A stretch of 64,000 nt of DNA, taken from Patellaria atrata CBS 101060. Its lineage: Eukaryota; Ascomycota; Dothideomycetes; Patellariales; Patellariaceae. How positions within the stretch are numbered: the stretch's first letter is position 1; each line of letters opens with the position of its first letter. The DNA lies in contig MU006092.1 of assembly GCA_010093705.1 (NCBI GenBank), positions 626,623-690,622 on the forward strand, read 5' to 3'. Below the pieces are notes generated by a model that saw nothing but the letters and a program-made list of their open reading frames with translations, made no database searches and was not told the origin of the DNA. This document shows, piece by piece, positions 1-10,956 of the stretch. The position numbers and the translations under genes are program-made.

Positions 1-90
1 AAGGTAGCAGAGGAGACTACCCAGGTTGAGGAGGTGACCAAAGACGGCAAGACGAAGAGGACGAAGAAGTCCAAGAAGGTCGTCGCTTGA
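1..90 (+). CDS. 3' end of an unidentified lysine-rich protein (partial)
   Basis: The window opens inside a reading frame that runs from base 1 to a TGA at 88-90. The 29 visible residues form a charged tail rich in Lys, Thr and Glu and ending in KKSKKVVA. Nothing in this tail identifies a family. The following gene lies on the other strand, so the two are convergent. The call rests only on the open frame at the window edge; the rest of the gene lies upstream of the window. Confidence 0.5.
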   Translation, partial: KVAEETTQVEEVTKDGKTKRTKKSKKVVA

Positions 91-602
91 AGAATGTCTC
101 CAAACTGTTCTCATGCCACTGCTATGACTGATGTCTTCACGGGATTGTTGATGCATTAGCGTCCAGCGGTCATATTAGCTTCGACTTGGGGAGCTGTTGC
201 AGCCTTTCTAGGAAAATGTAATGTATGATGAGATTCCCCAGCGAATTTTCCGAGATACCCCCTACATTCGGGTTTATTTCAGCAGCGTGAAGTAGTTAGT
301 TGCGAAGGTATCTCCCTCTTTGGGGAACCCGTACTGCATATAATGAAATGAATCAAGAACAAATTCTCCTGCAAAACATAGTGACACTATCATAATTCTC
401 CCTTGTCATAATTGCCTAAGCGTGTTGTGGTTAAAACCATCCTCATTTTGATTATCCTACTTCTGTATTCAAGTACGGTATCCTCCCCATAATTTTCTAC
501 TTTGGACACTCCGATTCCCTAGTTACATCTACTCCGAGCCCTCTCAACTCCTCTCTCATGCCCCAAACGCCACACCTATGCAATAAGGGTCCATCCAAAC
601 AT
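91..602. other. Convergent intergenic region
   Basis: About 510 bases between the stop codons of two convergent genes. It should hold both 3' untranslated regions and is AT-rich around 330-520. No further gene, repeat or RNA is seen. Confidence 0.5.
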
Positions 603-1532
603 CTATCTCACGATGAGGGCCGCACTTGGCACCATACCAGCCTCTTTCAGCGTCATACCAAAGTCAGTAGAATCGAAGACCTTCTTCGGAAAGTTCTGCG
701 TGAAACTCTGCACCTCGAGTCCCGACTCGCTATTCAGAGCGTGGGCAACCTCGAAAAGAGTCGTCTCAACAGGGAAGTTCTTCATGACCGTCCCACTCGG
801 AGTCTGCAGTCTAAGTCTCGTCTCGGTATACGCGGAAGCGGGTTTCGATGTCGTGGGCCCGTGAGACGTGGGACCGGTAACTTCAGGCTGCGGCGGAGGA
901 GCGATCCCAGCCCGCGCAGCTTTCTCAGCGTCTGCCTTACGCTTCCGCTCCATCTTATCGGCTTCGATCTTCTCGAGGGCACGTTTACGGGCGTCGGCTT
1001 CGGCCTTCTTCTCCATCTTTGCTTTTTGCGCGTCTTTCAGTTGCTCCCTCTTGCGTAGATCCTCCTTGATGTCCGCCGACTCCTTTGTCGCCTTCCGTCT
1101 GATTTCCTCGTTTTTCTTCTTGTCCAGCTTGTCCTGTTCGCTACCCTCGGCCCGCTTTGCCGCCAGACGTGCCCGTAGCTCTTCCAGCTTGGCCTTCTTC
1201 TCCTCCTCGGTAAGTGGTGCGATTATCTCCGTGCTCTGCGAGAACTCATCGTGGCCGGACTTGGTGGCGTGGAACTGGGCCTCGCTCGCGTTGCGGAACT
1301 TCTTGCCGCACACGTCACACTGGAGACTGTTTGCTTGGGCGTCGGGATCGACTTCGGGGATGTTGGAGGTTGAGGACTCGGCGGCTTGCTCTTCTTGCAG
1401 CTCTTCAAGGGACTTCTCTTGGTTCTTGTCCAGCCAGTCGATGGCGGAGGTGAGGTTGCCCGAGGCTTTGAGCGCCATTTGCGCCCGCTTCTCTTCGAAG
1501 CCCATGTCGAGGAGATTTTGGAGGTCGGTCAT
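603..1532 (-). CDS. UBA / C2H2 / UBX domain protein (UBXN1-SAKS1-like, Cdc48 cofactor)
   Basis: Single-exon gene of 309 residues. The start is placed at MTDLQNLLDMGFEEKR, the usual beginning of a UBA domain, rather than six codons upstream. Domains in order: UBA (about 1-40, MGF loop visible), a C2H2-type finger (C72, C75, H88, H94), a long Lys/Glu/Arg-rich coiled coil (about 110-210) and a C-terminal UBX domain (about 235-309, ending PSAALIVR). Proteins of this kind bind ubiquitin through UBA and the Cdc48/p97 ATPase through UBX, linking ubiquitylated clients to the segregase. The p97-contact loop, normally FPR, reads FPK here (NFPKKVF), a conservative change. The gene is divergent from the VAP gene. 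The domain architecture is seen directly; the cofactor role is inferred from the family. Confidence 0.9.
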   Translation of the reverse strand: MTDLQNLLDMGFEEKRAQMALKASGNLTSAIDWLDKNQEKSLEELQEEQAAESSTSNIPEVDPDAQANSLQCDVCGKKFRNASEAQFHATKSGHDEFSQSTEIIAPLTEEEKKAKLEELRARLAAKRAEGSEQDKLDKKKNEEIRRKATKESADIKEDLRKREQLKDAQKAKMEKKAEADARKRALEKIEADKMERKRKADAEKAARAGIAPPPQPEVTGPTSHGPTTSKPASAYTETRLRLQTPSGTVMKNFPVETTLFEVAHALNSESGLEVQSFTQNFPKKVFDSTDFGMTLKEAGMVPSAALIVR

Positions 1533-2166
1533 TTTTGGCGACCTTTGCATTTGTGTGAGGCTAGTACCTGTAGATCTGATGGATCGGAGGAAGTCAGTAT
1601 GTTGTGGTGGGGAAAATGTTCGAGGTAGACCTTATATTGGGAGAAATCGTTGTGGAAATTTGGAGAATTTTGTTAAAGATTTACGTAGAGTTAGAAAGCT
1701 TACACTTACAGGGTTGTCAAGAGTTCCGTTCTATTCCCGAACGATGGTTGAATAAGTTGTGTTGTTGGTAGACATTTTCGATAAAGCTGTCGACAGCAGG
1801 CAACGAGGGGGAAACGGGGGGAAGATGCAAAACGTCAGAGGGAGCTGACTTGACGGACGGAGCGAGTGCAACTAATCCAAACCAAACCAGCCTCCTCCTA
1901 GATACCTCCGCCCTCACACACGAAGCCTGCTTTGGGATTATACTGCCTTGATACTGGAATAGCTCGGTGTAACGTACACCATTTCTAAGTTTCACCTCGA
2001 TACTTCAAGGCTTCCAAACTCAAACTCCCTTCCAGTTCCTCCTTACAACCTGACATAAAAGCGCGCACGCTACCTTCCGTCAAAACAACATCTCCATTTC
2101 TAAAGCAACACTTCTACCTTGTCATCCTGTTCCGTAACAATAGCGTACCATAACTTGTTTATCATC
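1533..2166. promoter_or_regulatory. Divergent promoter region, UBX gene / VAP gene
   Basis: About 630 bases between two start codons pointing away from each other. It presumably carries both promoters and 5' leaders. CT-rich stretches lie just before the VAP start (2030-2160). No specific operator is recognised. Confidence 0.5.
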
Positions 2167-3350
2167 ATGTCTGTCGAGTTGGACCCCGTGGAGTTAGGCT
2201 TTCGACGTACGCTCATATCATACTCCTCGCCATCGTCATGATTCAATGCGCTAACCTCCGGCTCAGGACCGCTCACTCACGAGGTATCCCAGGTTCTTCG
2301 TCTCCGAAATCCACACAATGATCCTGTTGCTTTCAAGGTTAGTACCCGAGTCTTTTTGCTGATGCAGGTGATCCCATAACTTACACTTCAAAATCAACAG
2401 GTCAAGACTACGGCGCCAAAACAGTATGTCCACAGCCTTCCCGACGCGACACCATATATATAACTCACACGCTTGATTAGATACTGTGTACGACCCAACT
2501 CTGGACGCATTGAACCCGGTAGAGATGTTGAAGTACAAGGTGAATTGTGATCATCGAGTGGGATACTTGCAGGAGCTGACAACATGATTACAGTTCTGCT
2601 CCAGGCCATGAGGGAAGACCCACCCCCAGATGCAAAATGCAGAGATAAGTTTCTCGTTCAATCAGTTGCAGTGACTGCAGATAAGGAGTTCAACAACATT
2701 GGATCAATCGTATGACACACCAAAGTCTACATGTAAAATCATAAGGAATTCTAACTTTCATCGTGCAGTGGTCCCACATCGAACAGACGAACAAATCGGC
2801 CATCCAAGAGAGGAAAATCCGTGTAGTTTTCCTACCTGCTGATGGCACTTATGCGTCACCCCATGATCTGACTACCAATGGATATGATGCCAGTTCAGCT
2901 CGATCACCAACCCCGGATGCGGTAACCCCACAGCGTGGGCAGACGGCATCATTTGTGAGCTCGATTCCCAGATCGGAATCCCGACCGTCCGAAAGCCAGA
3001 ACGTGGTGAATGCGGCTGCCTCAACCGGGGCGCCAGTCTCGGAAGGCCAGGCCAGCTCGACGATCGGCGCGATGACTGCCAGCATCACCAGCGCCATACC
3101 CACGTCAACTGAAGAATTCAAGCAACAATTGGCCGATGCGAACGCCACCATCATGCAGTTGAAGCAGCAGGTGACGGATCAAGGTCTGAGACAACGGAAG
3201 GGTGACGCAATTGTTAAAGGTGCAAAAGATGGCATTGCTTCGGGGGTGACGGCGCTGGGAGTGCAAAATCCGCCGGCCAACGGTGTACCGGTGCAGATTG
3301 TAGCAGGCTTGTGCTTGCTCAGCTTTCTGCTTGCTTACTTTTTTTTCTAA
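2167..3350 (+). CDS. scs2: VAMP-associated protein (VAP, Scs2-type ER membrane receptor)
   Basis: Six exons join in frame (2167-2206, 2267-2337, 2401-2423, 2481-2539, 2594-2709, 2769-3350) to give 296 residues. The first 125 residues are an MSP domain: SVELDPVELGFRRPLTHEV, then VLRLRNPHNDPVAFKVKTTA, then YCVRPNSGRIEPG, all typical of VAP/Scs2. A Ser/Thr-rich linker and a short coiled coil (about 215-245) follow, and a C-terminal hydrophobic anchor ends LLSFLLAYFFF. VAPs sit in the ER membrane, recruit FFAT-motif proteins and make contact sites with plasma membrane and other organelles. The third exon is only 23 nt. All junctions use GT-AG and the MSP domain reads through without gaps, so the model is strong although the longest unspliced ORF covers only the last exon. 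Confidence 0.93.
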
Positions 3351-3788
3351 ACTTTCCCCCGCAAAAACTCAAAGGGAAGGTCGTTTCGGGAAACTGGTCC
3401 CACGCAGGACTTGCTAGGATCCGAGTGCGCCAACGGCGGCCCCGGATTTTTCTAATTCTGGCAATGTGTGCGTGGGGTGTCTGATCGATCTGTTCCGGTG
3501 AACTGCATGGTTGTTGTATGGGGAAGTGGGGTTTTCGATAATGGTGTGCGGTGAGACTTTACGCTGTGATGGAGAGATGGGTGGATTAGGTTAGGATATT
3601 CCTTTTGCGGCTGACGTAGACATGTACCCTCTCTTTGGCTACTAGCGTCTGTATAGGAGTTCACTTCCCGTCTGTTGTCTATGGTCTATGGGGTTGGATG
3701 GATATGGGTATCAACGTCTTGCGAAGCATCATGAGTTAAGTAAATCAAAGAAGCATGTATTACCATAACCACACAAACACACAAACAC

Positions 3789-3906
3789 ACAGACGGACAG
3801 ACAGCCAGCCAGCCAGCCAGCCAGCCAGACAGACAGCCAGACAGACAGACAGACAGACAGACAGACAGCCAGACAGACAGACAGACAGCCAGACAGACAG
3901 ACAGCC

Positions 3907-3939
<33 letters not shown>

Positions 3940-3981
3940 GCCAGACAGACAGACAGACAGCCAGCCAGGCAGACAGACAGG
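3789..3981. repeat. Tetranucleotide microsatellite, CAGA with CAGC interruptions
   Basis: Roughly 190 bases built almost only of CAGA (ACAG) units, with CAGC units first in a block near 3805-3828 and then spaced through the array. It is preceded by a short ACACAA-type stretch. Long open frames on both strands across it follow from the repeat, not from coding selection. Confidence 0.97.
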
Positions 3982-4522
3982 AATGTTATATAGTATCACC
4001 AAATGCTTCGTTCATACTTTATATACAACAGGATATTGATCTCGTTTTCTTCAATTCAGCGAAACAATGAAAGATGGGACTGGATTTTGAGGGGAAAAAA
4101 GGCCGCGGAGGATTTCTACATGTTCCTTACCCTGTTCCAGTTCGTCAGTCAAGTGTCACGAGTGGTGTCGAAAACTGTATTCAAGCCACAGTGTGGGGGA
4201 ATCGGGTAGGAATCAAAGTAGGAATCGATAGGGCAGACCTGAGGTCACTACTGCAGACGCCTCCAGTAGAAACTACATCCCACTTTCTATATACGTCTGT
4301 ATGAGGCAAATGTAAAATGTGTGTCTGAATATCCCCCCTCCCCCTCCCCCACACATCAAAAGTGTATATCACCGTATATCTGGGTTGAAGTTGTAAAAAG
4401 AGGGATATGACTGGCTCGCATTGTCGTCCAGGTTATGTACGGACAATGCCCTCCCCCTATCTGGTTCTAGTGCGGGTCAAGTTTGCATGTGGACACTTCT
4501 GAGCCGATCTCGCGCTGCATAT

Positions 4523-4529
4523 GTGACTC
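4523..4529. promoter_or_regulatory. Near-consensus Gcn4/Cpc1 site upstream of asparagine synthetase
   Basis: TGACTCT matches the amino-acid-control consensus TGACTCA at six of seven bases and lies about 110 bases before the start codon. Asparagine synthetase genes are common targets of this control in fungi. One mismatch keeps confidence low. Confidence 0.3.
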
Positions 4530-4640
4530 TATCGTGAAATAAATATTTAGAGAGACATAAAGTACTTCTCAACCTCCAATTCTTAACCTCCAATTCTTCC
4601 CCTCCCGCTCTCAAACCCTTCTTTTCTTATAATCTCCAAT

Positions 4641-6953
4641 ATGTGTGGTATTTTCGCGTGCCATCGGTACGCTATTCCTCTTTCCCAAGTCCTTGCAAAA
4701 TTATATTTCTCATCCATTTGCCCCTCGTGTGACTCCTAGATAGGAAATATGTGGTGCTGATTTTGACAATAGACACCCCGATGTGCAGAAGTTTAAGCCC
4801 ACCGCGCTGCAGATGGGCAAGGCGTATGTAAAGATCTCAATTTATACATCTGAACTGGAATTGACCAGTTTTGCGTAGGGTACGGCATCGTGGACCTGAC
4901 TGGAGTGAGCGCAAACCGTTTTGACTCACCCGTTGTGACAGATGCTAAAGAGGTACAGGCGGAAATGTGATCGCAAACAACACAAGTAAGCGGCTGTATA
5001 CTTTCAGATTGATCTGACACAGAAGTACTAACATGCGCCGCAGTCCTAGTCCACGAGCGTCTCTCCATCGTCGGCATCGGTATGCACATTCGCAATACTC
5101 AGTATGACTCCCAACTGACCCCTGAGCAGACAGCGGCGCTCAACCCTTAGTCAATGAGGAGGGCACAATATCCCTAGCCGTCAATGGCGAGATCTACAAC
5201 CACAGAGTGATAAGGAAGCAATTGAAGAACAAATATAACTTCAAAACTAACTCTGACTGCGAAGTCATAATACCACTAGTACATCCACTTCAAGTCTTCT
5301 CAGCAAAGCGCAGTTGTTGACCGCACTTGTAGTATATCGAGCACGATATCGATGCGCCGAAACACCTCGATGGTATGTTCTCCTGGGTTCTGCACGACAA
5401 GACGCAGGACAGAGTACTCGCGGCGAGAGATCCGATAGGGATCACAACCTTCTACATGGGCCGCTCATCTTCTACTCCCGGTGCCGTCTACTTCGCCTCG
5501 GAATTGAAGTGTCTTCACCCGGTCTGCGACGACATCATATCCTTCCCCCCCGGTCACATCTACGACTCCAAAACCGACAGTCTCACACAATACTACACGC
5601 CTAACTGGCTGATGCATCCCGAGGACGTCCCAACCACACCCATAGACTATAAGCTGCTCCGTGAATCTCTAGAGAGATCGGTCCGTAAGCGGTTGATGGC
5701 GGAAGTCCCATACGGTGTCTTGCTCTCCGGCGGTTTAGACTCCTCCCTCGTCGCCTCAATCGCGCAACGTGAAACCATTCGGCTCAACGAGCTCGCGAAA
5801 CAGCAAGCCTCTGCCGTCAACGGAGCCAATGGCGTGCAGGGCGATAAACTCGTCGGCATCGACATCGACGACAAATTGGCAACCGTTCAAGTCCTCCCCG
5901 AACTCAACAGTTTCTCCATCGGACTCCCCGATGCCCCAGACTCGAAAGCGGCGCAGGAGGTCGCAGACTTCCTAGGCACAAAGCACCACTCCTTCACCTT
6001 CACCATCGAAGACGGCCTAAACGCGCTGAGCGACGTCGTCTACCACCTGGAGACATACGACGTCACGACCATCCGCGCCTCGACACCCATGTTCCTCCTC
6101 TCGCGCAAGATCAAAGCGCTCGGCGTCAAAATGGTCCTCTCGGGCGAAGGCTCCGACGAGATCTTCGGCGGCTACCTCTACTTCCACGCCGCGCCCAATG
6201 CGAAAGAACTCCACGCCGAGACGGTCCGACGGGTCAAGAACCTGCATCTCGCGGACTGCCTGCGCGCCAACAAGTCCACCGCCGCGTGGGGCGTCGAGGC
6301 CCGCGTCCCCTTCCTCGACAAGCACTTCCTCGACGTCGCCATGAGCATCGACCCGGAGGAGAAAATGCACACGAAAGACCGCATCGAGAAATATATCATC
6401 CGCAAGGCCTTCGACACCGAGGGTGAGCCGGACACAGCGCCGTACCTCCCCGATAAGATCCTCTGGCGCCAGAAGGAACAGTTCTCGGATGGTGTTGGAT
6501 ACGGCTGGATCGACGCGCTCAAGGATAACGCGAAACTGCATGTTTCGGATGACATGTTGGCGAATCCGAAACGGGAGTGGGTCGATCAGGGTGACGTACC
6601 TGACACGAAGGAGGCGTATTGGTATCGGCTCATGTTCGATGAGCACTTCCCCCCGCACGCGGCGAAGACGGTCCAGAGGTGGATCCCGACTTGGGGCGGG
6701 CAGACAGATCCGAGTGGGAGGTTTGTGGTTTCCCCCCCCTCTACCCCCCCCTCCCCCGGGGCTTTTTATTCCTCCCTTTTTTTTTTTTTGGACCTTGGGC
6801 ATTTGTGTGGTTTTCGCGTCGTCGCGCTTGTCTCCATTTTTGTTGTTCCAGGTGGTCTTGCTTATCATCGTCGTGCGTGTGGGTTGCGAGTTGTGCTAAT
6901 TTCTTCATAGGGCCATCGCCGTGCATGCCAATAAGTACTTGACGACTTCTTAG
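4641..6953 (+). CDS. asn2: Asparagine synthetase (glutamine-hydrolysing)
   Basis: Eight exons (4641-4666, 4773-4823, 4879-4904, 4959-4985, 5044-5079, 5130-5278, 5333-6720, 6911-6953) give 581 residues, the usual fungal length. The protein starts [16 protein letters not shown], with the catalytic Cys2 of the class II glutaminase domain, and continues with [17 protein letters not shown] and VNGEIYNH. The synthetase half has the ATP pyrophosphatase loop SGGLDSS at 237-243, then [12 protein letters not shown] and ARVPFLDK. The enzyme makes asparagine from aspartate, glutamine and ATP in the cytosol. Five introns crowd the first 640 bases, leaving exons of 26-51 nt. The last intron (190 nt) is longer than the rest and carries poly-C and poly-T tracts; without it the protein would lose its normal end, [10 protein letters not shown]. 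Confidence 0.96.
4922..4928. promoter_or_regulatory. Perfect TGACTCA (Gcn4/Cpc1 consensus) inside intron 3 of asparagine synthetase
   Basis: The heptamer lies in the intron at 4905-4958, about 280 bases into the gene. A 7-mer can occur by chance, so function is only an inference from the gene's pathway. Confidence 0.3.
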
Positions 6954-7828
6954 AGATAGGGGGTTTATGACGGTTGGATGGGGGGATGGATGGATGGATG
7001 GATGGGCGATTGAACTTGCGCTCGACACGACGTGCTTTCCTCCTTTCCTTTCTTTGCGTTTCCCTCCGCTCGTCTCTACTCTCTAGGGACCGAACTTGAC
7101 AATTCCTTTCCCTTCCATCGTGTTTTGTGCGATTTCCGGGCGGCTTTTTGAGGCTTTTTATGAGTTATGTGCCTATGGGGGGTATGAGATATGAGACAGG
7201 GGGTATCAGATGGGGGAATAAGAAGTGAATGTGAATTGAAATATAAAGTCCAAAGTTGAATTTGAGGAAGTACAGAGCACGAAGGGGCATGCATTTGAAA
7301 ACCGACAGTCCAACCAAAGTCCAACCTAGCCAAACCCCCCCCTTCCCCCCCGGGATAAAAGCCAGGCAGGAGAGACAGGTATCATCTACGCCCGTCCTCT
7401 TCCCCATGAGCGGAGTCGAAAATATCTCGTTGGAGTATATGATCACGCAATTACACGATCACACGACACGTGGATACCTGTGAGAGTCCATGAACGAGAG
7501 GTACAAGCCTCATCATGATTGTCTATACACCACGCCGGGAAGGATCTACTGTGCCATGCCATAACCTCATCTCCTCATCTCCTCGTCTCATCTCAACTCA
7601 ACCCATATGCATCCGCATAGCGTAAATAAAGTAAAGTAGAGTAAAGTAAACCCCATCTGGTCCATCGCCACGCAACCCTCCCAAAAAGCAAACCAAAGGA
7701 AACCCAAAAAAGGAAACGCCAAAACACCACGCTGAACGAGATTCACAGATACACTAGAAAGGGGGAAACCGGGCACCGAGCCAAACACGTCAGCATCGCA
7801 TATCAACTCCTACCAGCTCTCATTCACC
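6954..7828. other. Convergent intergenic region
   Basis: About 875 bases between the stops of asparagine synthetase and the SOG2 gene. It has a GGAT run (about 6982-7002) and C-rich runs near 7335-7352. No gene is supported. Confidence 0.5.
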
Positions 7829-10800
7829 CTACCTCCCCCTCCCGCCCCCACCGACGCCGATAGGCCCCTGCGCGCTCGCAATCAACCTCTCAGCCCTCTC
7901 GAAGACGTTTCCGGAAAAATAGCCCGTCTGGCTTACGCCTGGGTTTTGGTTTGCTGTTCCCGATGGACCTGGACCTGATGCACTCCCCAACCCACCCCCG
8001 GAGCCAGGAAGCGGAGTATTCGGCACGGTAGCGAGCGCGGCGTTCCCAAGAGCCGCGGAGAGGAGAGGCGTAGGGGGGACTCCGGACGCGATAGCCGTGC
8101 CCGCGGAGCTAGTGGTGGGAAGGGGATAAGCTGAGGGCGTGAGGGACGCCAGTGAAGACGCGATGGCGGTATTGATGGGTTGAGGGATAGGATGGTGATT
8201 CCCCACGCTCGACTGGGTCGGAAAGCTCGTCATGGTCGACGAGGCAGAGGGGAGGGCAGAAGACATAGCGGGAGCGGTGGAGTAGTAGCTCGATATCGGG
8301 GTCGAGGTTGTGGAGTGGGCGTACTGGCTCCCGTTTGGATGCGGGTGGAGGTTGTGCGTGTTGAGGTGTAGGGATGAGTTGTTTGCGTTTGCGATGGCGG
8401 AGAGGTTGCTTTCGACTGTTGCAGCGGGGTCGGCGGAGCGGGTGGCGAGGTGAGACCAGGGGGAGGAGTTGATGGCGAGAGAGACGTCTTTGACTGAGGG
8501 TTGAATTGGCTTCATTGTTAGTCGGACTTGTTCGGTGATGAGACCGTAGGGGTTGAGGGCTTTGACTGAGGTGACGAAATCGGCCCAGGACTATCGTTTA
8601 CCAATCAGTTAAAGTTCGTCAATATACCCCCTTTAAAAGGAGAATAGGAATCTGGAGGGTTGCTCACCTGTACATAAGCCGTACACAGCTGCCAGAAATC
8701 CTGCTGATTCCTCACAAACGGGTCCTTGAGCCTGATGGTCTGCAACCTCATACTAAGCACCCTAGCCGCATTGATAACCTCATCCGCCCTATCGATCACC
8801 CTCGACAAAGTCTGTATGAGAATCGTAGTCGTCGCCCCGCCATCCATATCCCTCTTCGCATTCTCCTTCGTCTTGCTGAAATGCGCTCTACAACTCGGCA
8901 AGACATCCATCATGATACTGCACGCAGTATTGATCTTCTTGTAAATCTGTTCGAAGAGCCTATCATCGTCTATCTCACTTAGGCCTTGCATAGTATTCGA
9001 TCTGGACATGACCGCGGAGCCCGGAAGATTGAAAGATTCCCCAGAACGCGGTGTAGCGGTCCCAACGCTGTTAGTAGTAAGTGTATTGGTGCGACTGCTA
9101 TAATTGCTGCCATGGTTATCCAAACCATGCAAGTGAGCGCCGAACCTGGAAGGGAGATTAGCGTGGATTGGGACGTTGGATCGTGGATGTCTCCGCAATA
9201 CCGCTTGGTTTTGCGGTACGTTGACTGCCTGACTACTGCCTTGGCTTATCTTCGAATTCGTCGAGAACTCAAGTCCCAATTCTGAGCAGGCATTGCGGAT
9301 TTCGATCATGCTACCATGGAGAAGAAAAAGTAGAGATCGGATATGACGTGGATTTCCGCAGTGGACAAGGTCGACAGCATTTGAGCGGACAAAACCACAG
9401 ATGGTTGAAAAATTTCGGACGCATCGTTGACTGCTGACATGTATAGAACCAGATAATTCCACGGCATCAACTTCTTCATCTTCAGACATGAATTCGTAGT
9501 TGTCCAATTGTTGCTTAAGAACATTGACCTGGGAAAATACCATAGTCACCACTGTGGAAATATTTCTATCATCCACACCTCTTAGTGCGGCTCTGAAATT
9601 CGCGATTAGGGTGGTTACAGGTGATTCTAATTGTGCTAAGGCATGGTGAACCCCTTTAGCTGCTTCGACAACGGTGTCTCCGGCGCGAGATTTCCGTTTA
9701 TGCTCTATCAAGTCGGACAGAGGACGGCTAGACGACCCATTCGCAAGGGAGGTTCCGGACATAGCAGAACCGTGACTCCATCCTCGGAAATGGCTGGAAC
9801 GTTTCGTCTGGCTCTCATCAAACGTACTGAGTGCGGTGGTTTTCCGAGTAACCATTCCCATCCGTTTTGAGCGGAGACTAGCGGACATGACACTTTCACT
9901 GTGACTCCGGTTTCGTTCGTTAGTGATAACAAGAGGGGCAAGTCCGGGTCGCTTGACGGTTGTAGTAGCGGTAATCGACTGTTGGGACGGGTTTCTGAAG
10001 TGAGAACGCGCTGGTACTGGAGGCGCTTGATTGGGGGATTCAGATTTATTAATCTCGAAAGCTTCGATTCCACTTAAACTTGGCTTGACCGGAAATCTTC
10101 CACTGATGATTCGTTTCGGTGGTGGTCTTGGGGTTTCCACATTGCTCTCACTAAATCTTGTAAGTTTCTATGACATTTTCTGACGTGCGATATACGGTGG
10201 CGGGCCTTGCCATACCTTGATTCACCCTCCGACTCAATCTTAAGCTTCTCCCGAGTCGACTGCTGCTTGAGAAATTTCTTCACCTGTATCGCTATTAAGG
10301 TATCTCTCTCATTGTCATTAGAGGGCGATGGTGTATCCTTCTTGTGTCTCCAGACCTCCGGCGGGGGAAATGTTATAACGTTCCCGTCCAACTTCAACAC
10401 CTGCAGACTATTGATGTCACCAAGCGACAAAGGAAGTCGCTCAATCTTATTCTTCTGGATAGCCAACACCTTCAGTGACGTAAGACTTGAAATCTCCTCA
10501 GGTAATATTTTCAACTTATTCTTACTTATATCCAAGATCTCGAGAGATGTGAGCGCGAGAATCTCCTTGGGGAACTCCCTGAAAAAGTTGTATCGAACGT
10601 TAAGGTAACGTAGTCGCGTGCACTCGCCGATTTTAAGGGGAAAGCTCGTGATAGAATTATGGGACAATGCGAGCCTACATCCAATTAGCACTGCAGGAGT
10701 CTTTGCCCAAATCTAAGATTACCCACCTTTCAATCTCATCCTTTATGATGTCTATGACCTCGTCCGGCAATTTCTTGATATACCTATGGCCCAAATCTAT

Positions 10801-10956
10801 CGTGATGCCCGGCTGTTGCAAGTCCTTTGTGCTGGAATCGGTATCCGCGCCTGATCGTCGGGTTTCCTCTCTCGCGGCCTCAATAGCTTCTTTGGCGAGA
10901 GCGATCAGATCGTCGTCCGTAACGGGCTTGTTGGCGACAAGTTCATCGTAGCTCAT
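7829..10956 (-). CDS. sog2: SOG2-family leucine-rich repeat protein of the RAM morphogenesis network
   Basis: Four exons on the minus strand (10956-10727, 10674-10216, 10156-8668, 8590-7829) give 979 residues. An acidic start MSYDELVANKPVTDDDLI leads into leucine-rich repeats at about 51-185 (LRYLNVRYNFF, LEILDISKNKLKILP, LKVLAIQKNKIERLP). A long Sog2-type region follows, starting near PKRIISGRFPVKPSLSGIEAF and running to about residue 725. The C-terminal 250 residues are low complexity, rich in Ser, Pro, Ala and Gly. Sog2 proteins are scaffolds of the RAM pathway, with the NDR kinase Cbk1/Orb6, that controls polarity, cell separation and wall integrity. A GGT repeat sits about 135 bases upstream of the start. 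The call rests on the LRR plus Sog2 layout. Confidence 0.88.

Larger units (their letters stand above)
3351..4640. other. Intergenic region between VAP and asparagine synthetase genes
   Basis: About 1.3 kb, holding the VAP 3' end, the tetranucleotide array described separately, and the promoter of the asparagine synthetase gene. An AT-rich AAATAAATATTTA stretch lies about 100 bases before its ATG. Frames that are open here come from the repeat array and are not taken as genes. Confidence 0.5.

Noticed and set aside
868-1755. 295-codon open frame on the plus strand
   Set aside because: It is antisense to the UBX gene, and its Ser/Ala/Arg-rich product mirrors the Lys/Glu-rich coiled coil on the other strand.
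3755-4039. Open frames on both strands through the CAGA array
   Set aside because: The four-base repeat keeps every frame open; there is no coding signal beyond the repeat.
6017-6868. 283-codon frame on the minus strand
   Set aside because: Antisense shadow of the large exon of asparagine synthetase.
10074-10140. Direct read-through joining of the two long SOG2 frames without an intron
   Set aside because: A 59-nt GT-AG intron (10215-10157) joins the frames and keeps the Sog2 sequence; reading on meets stops.
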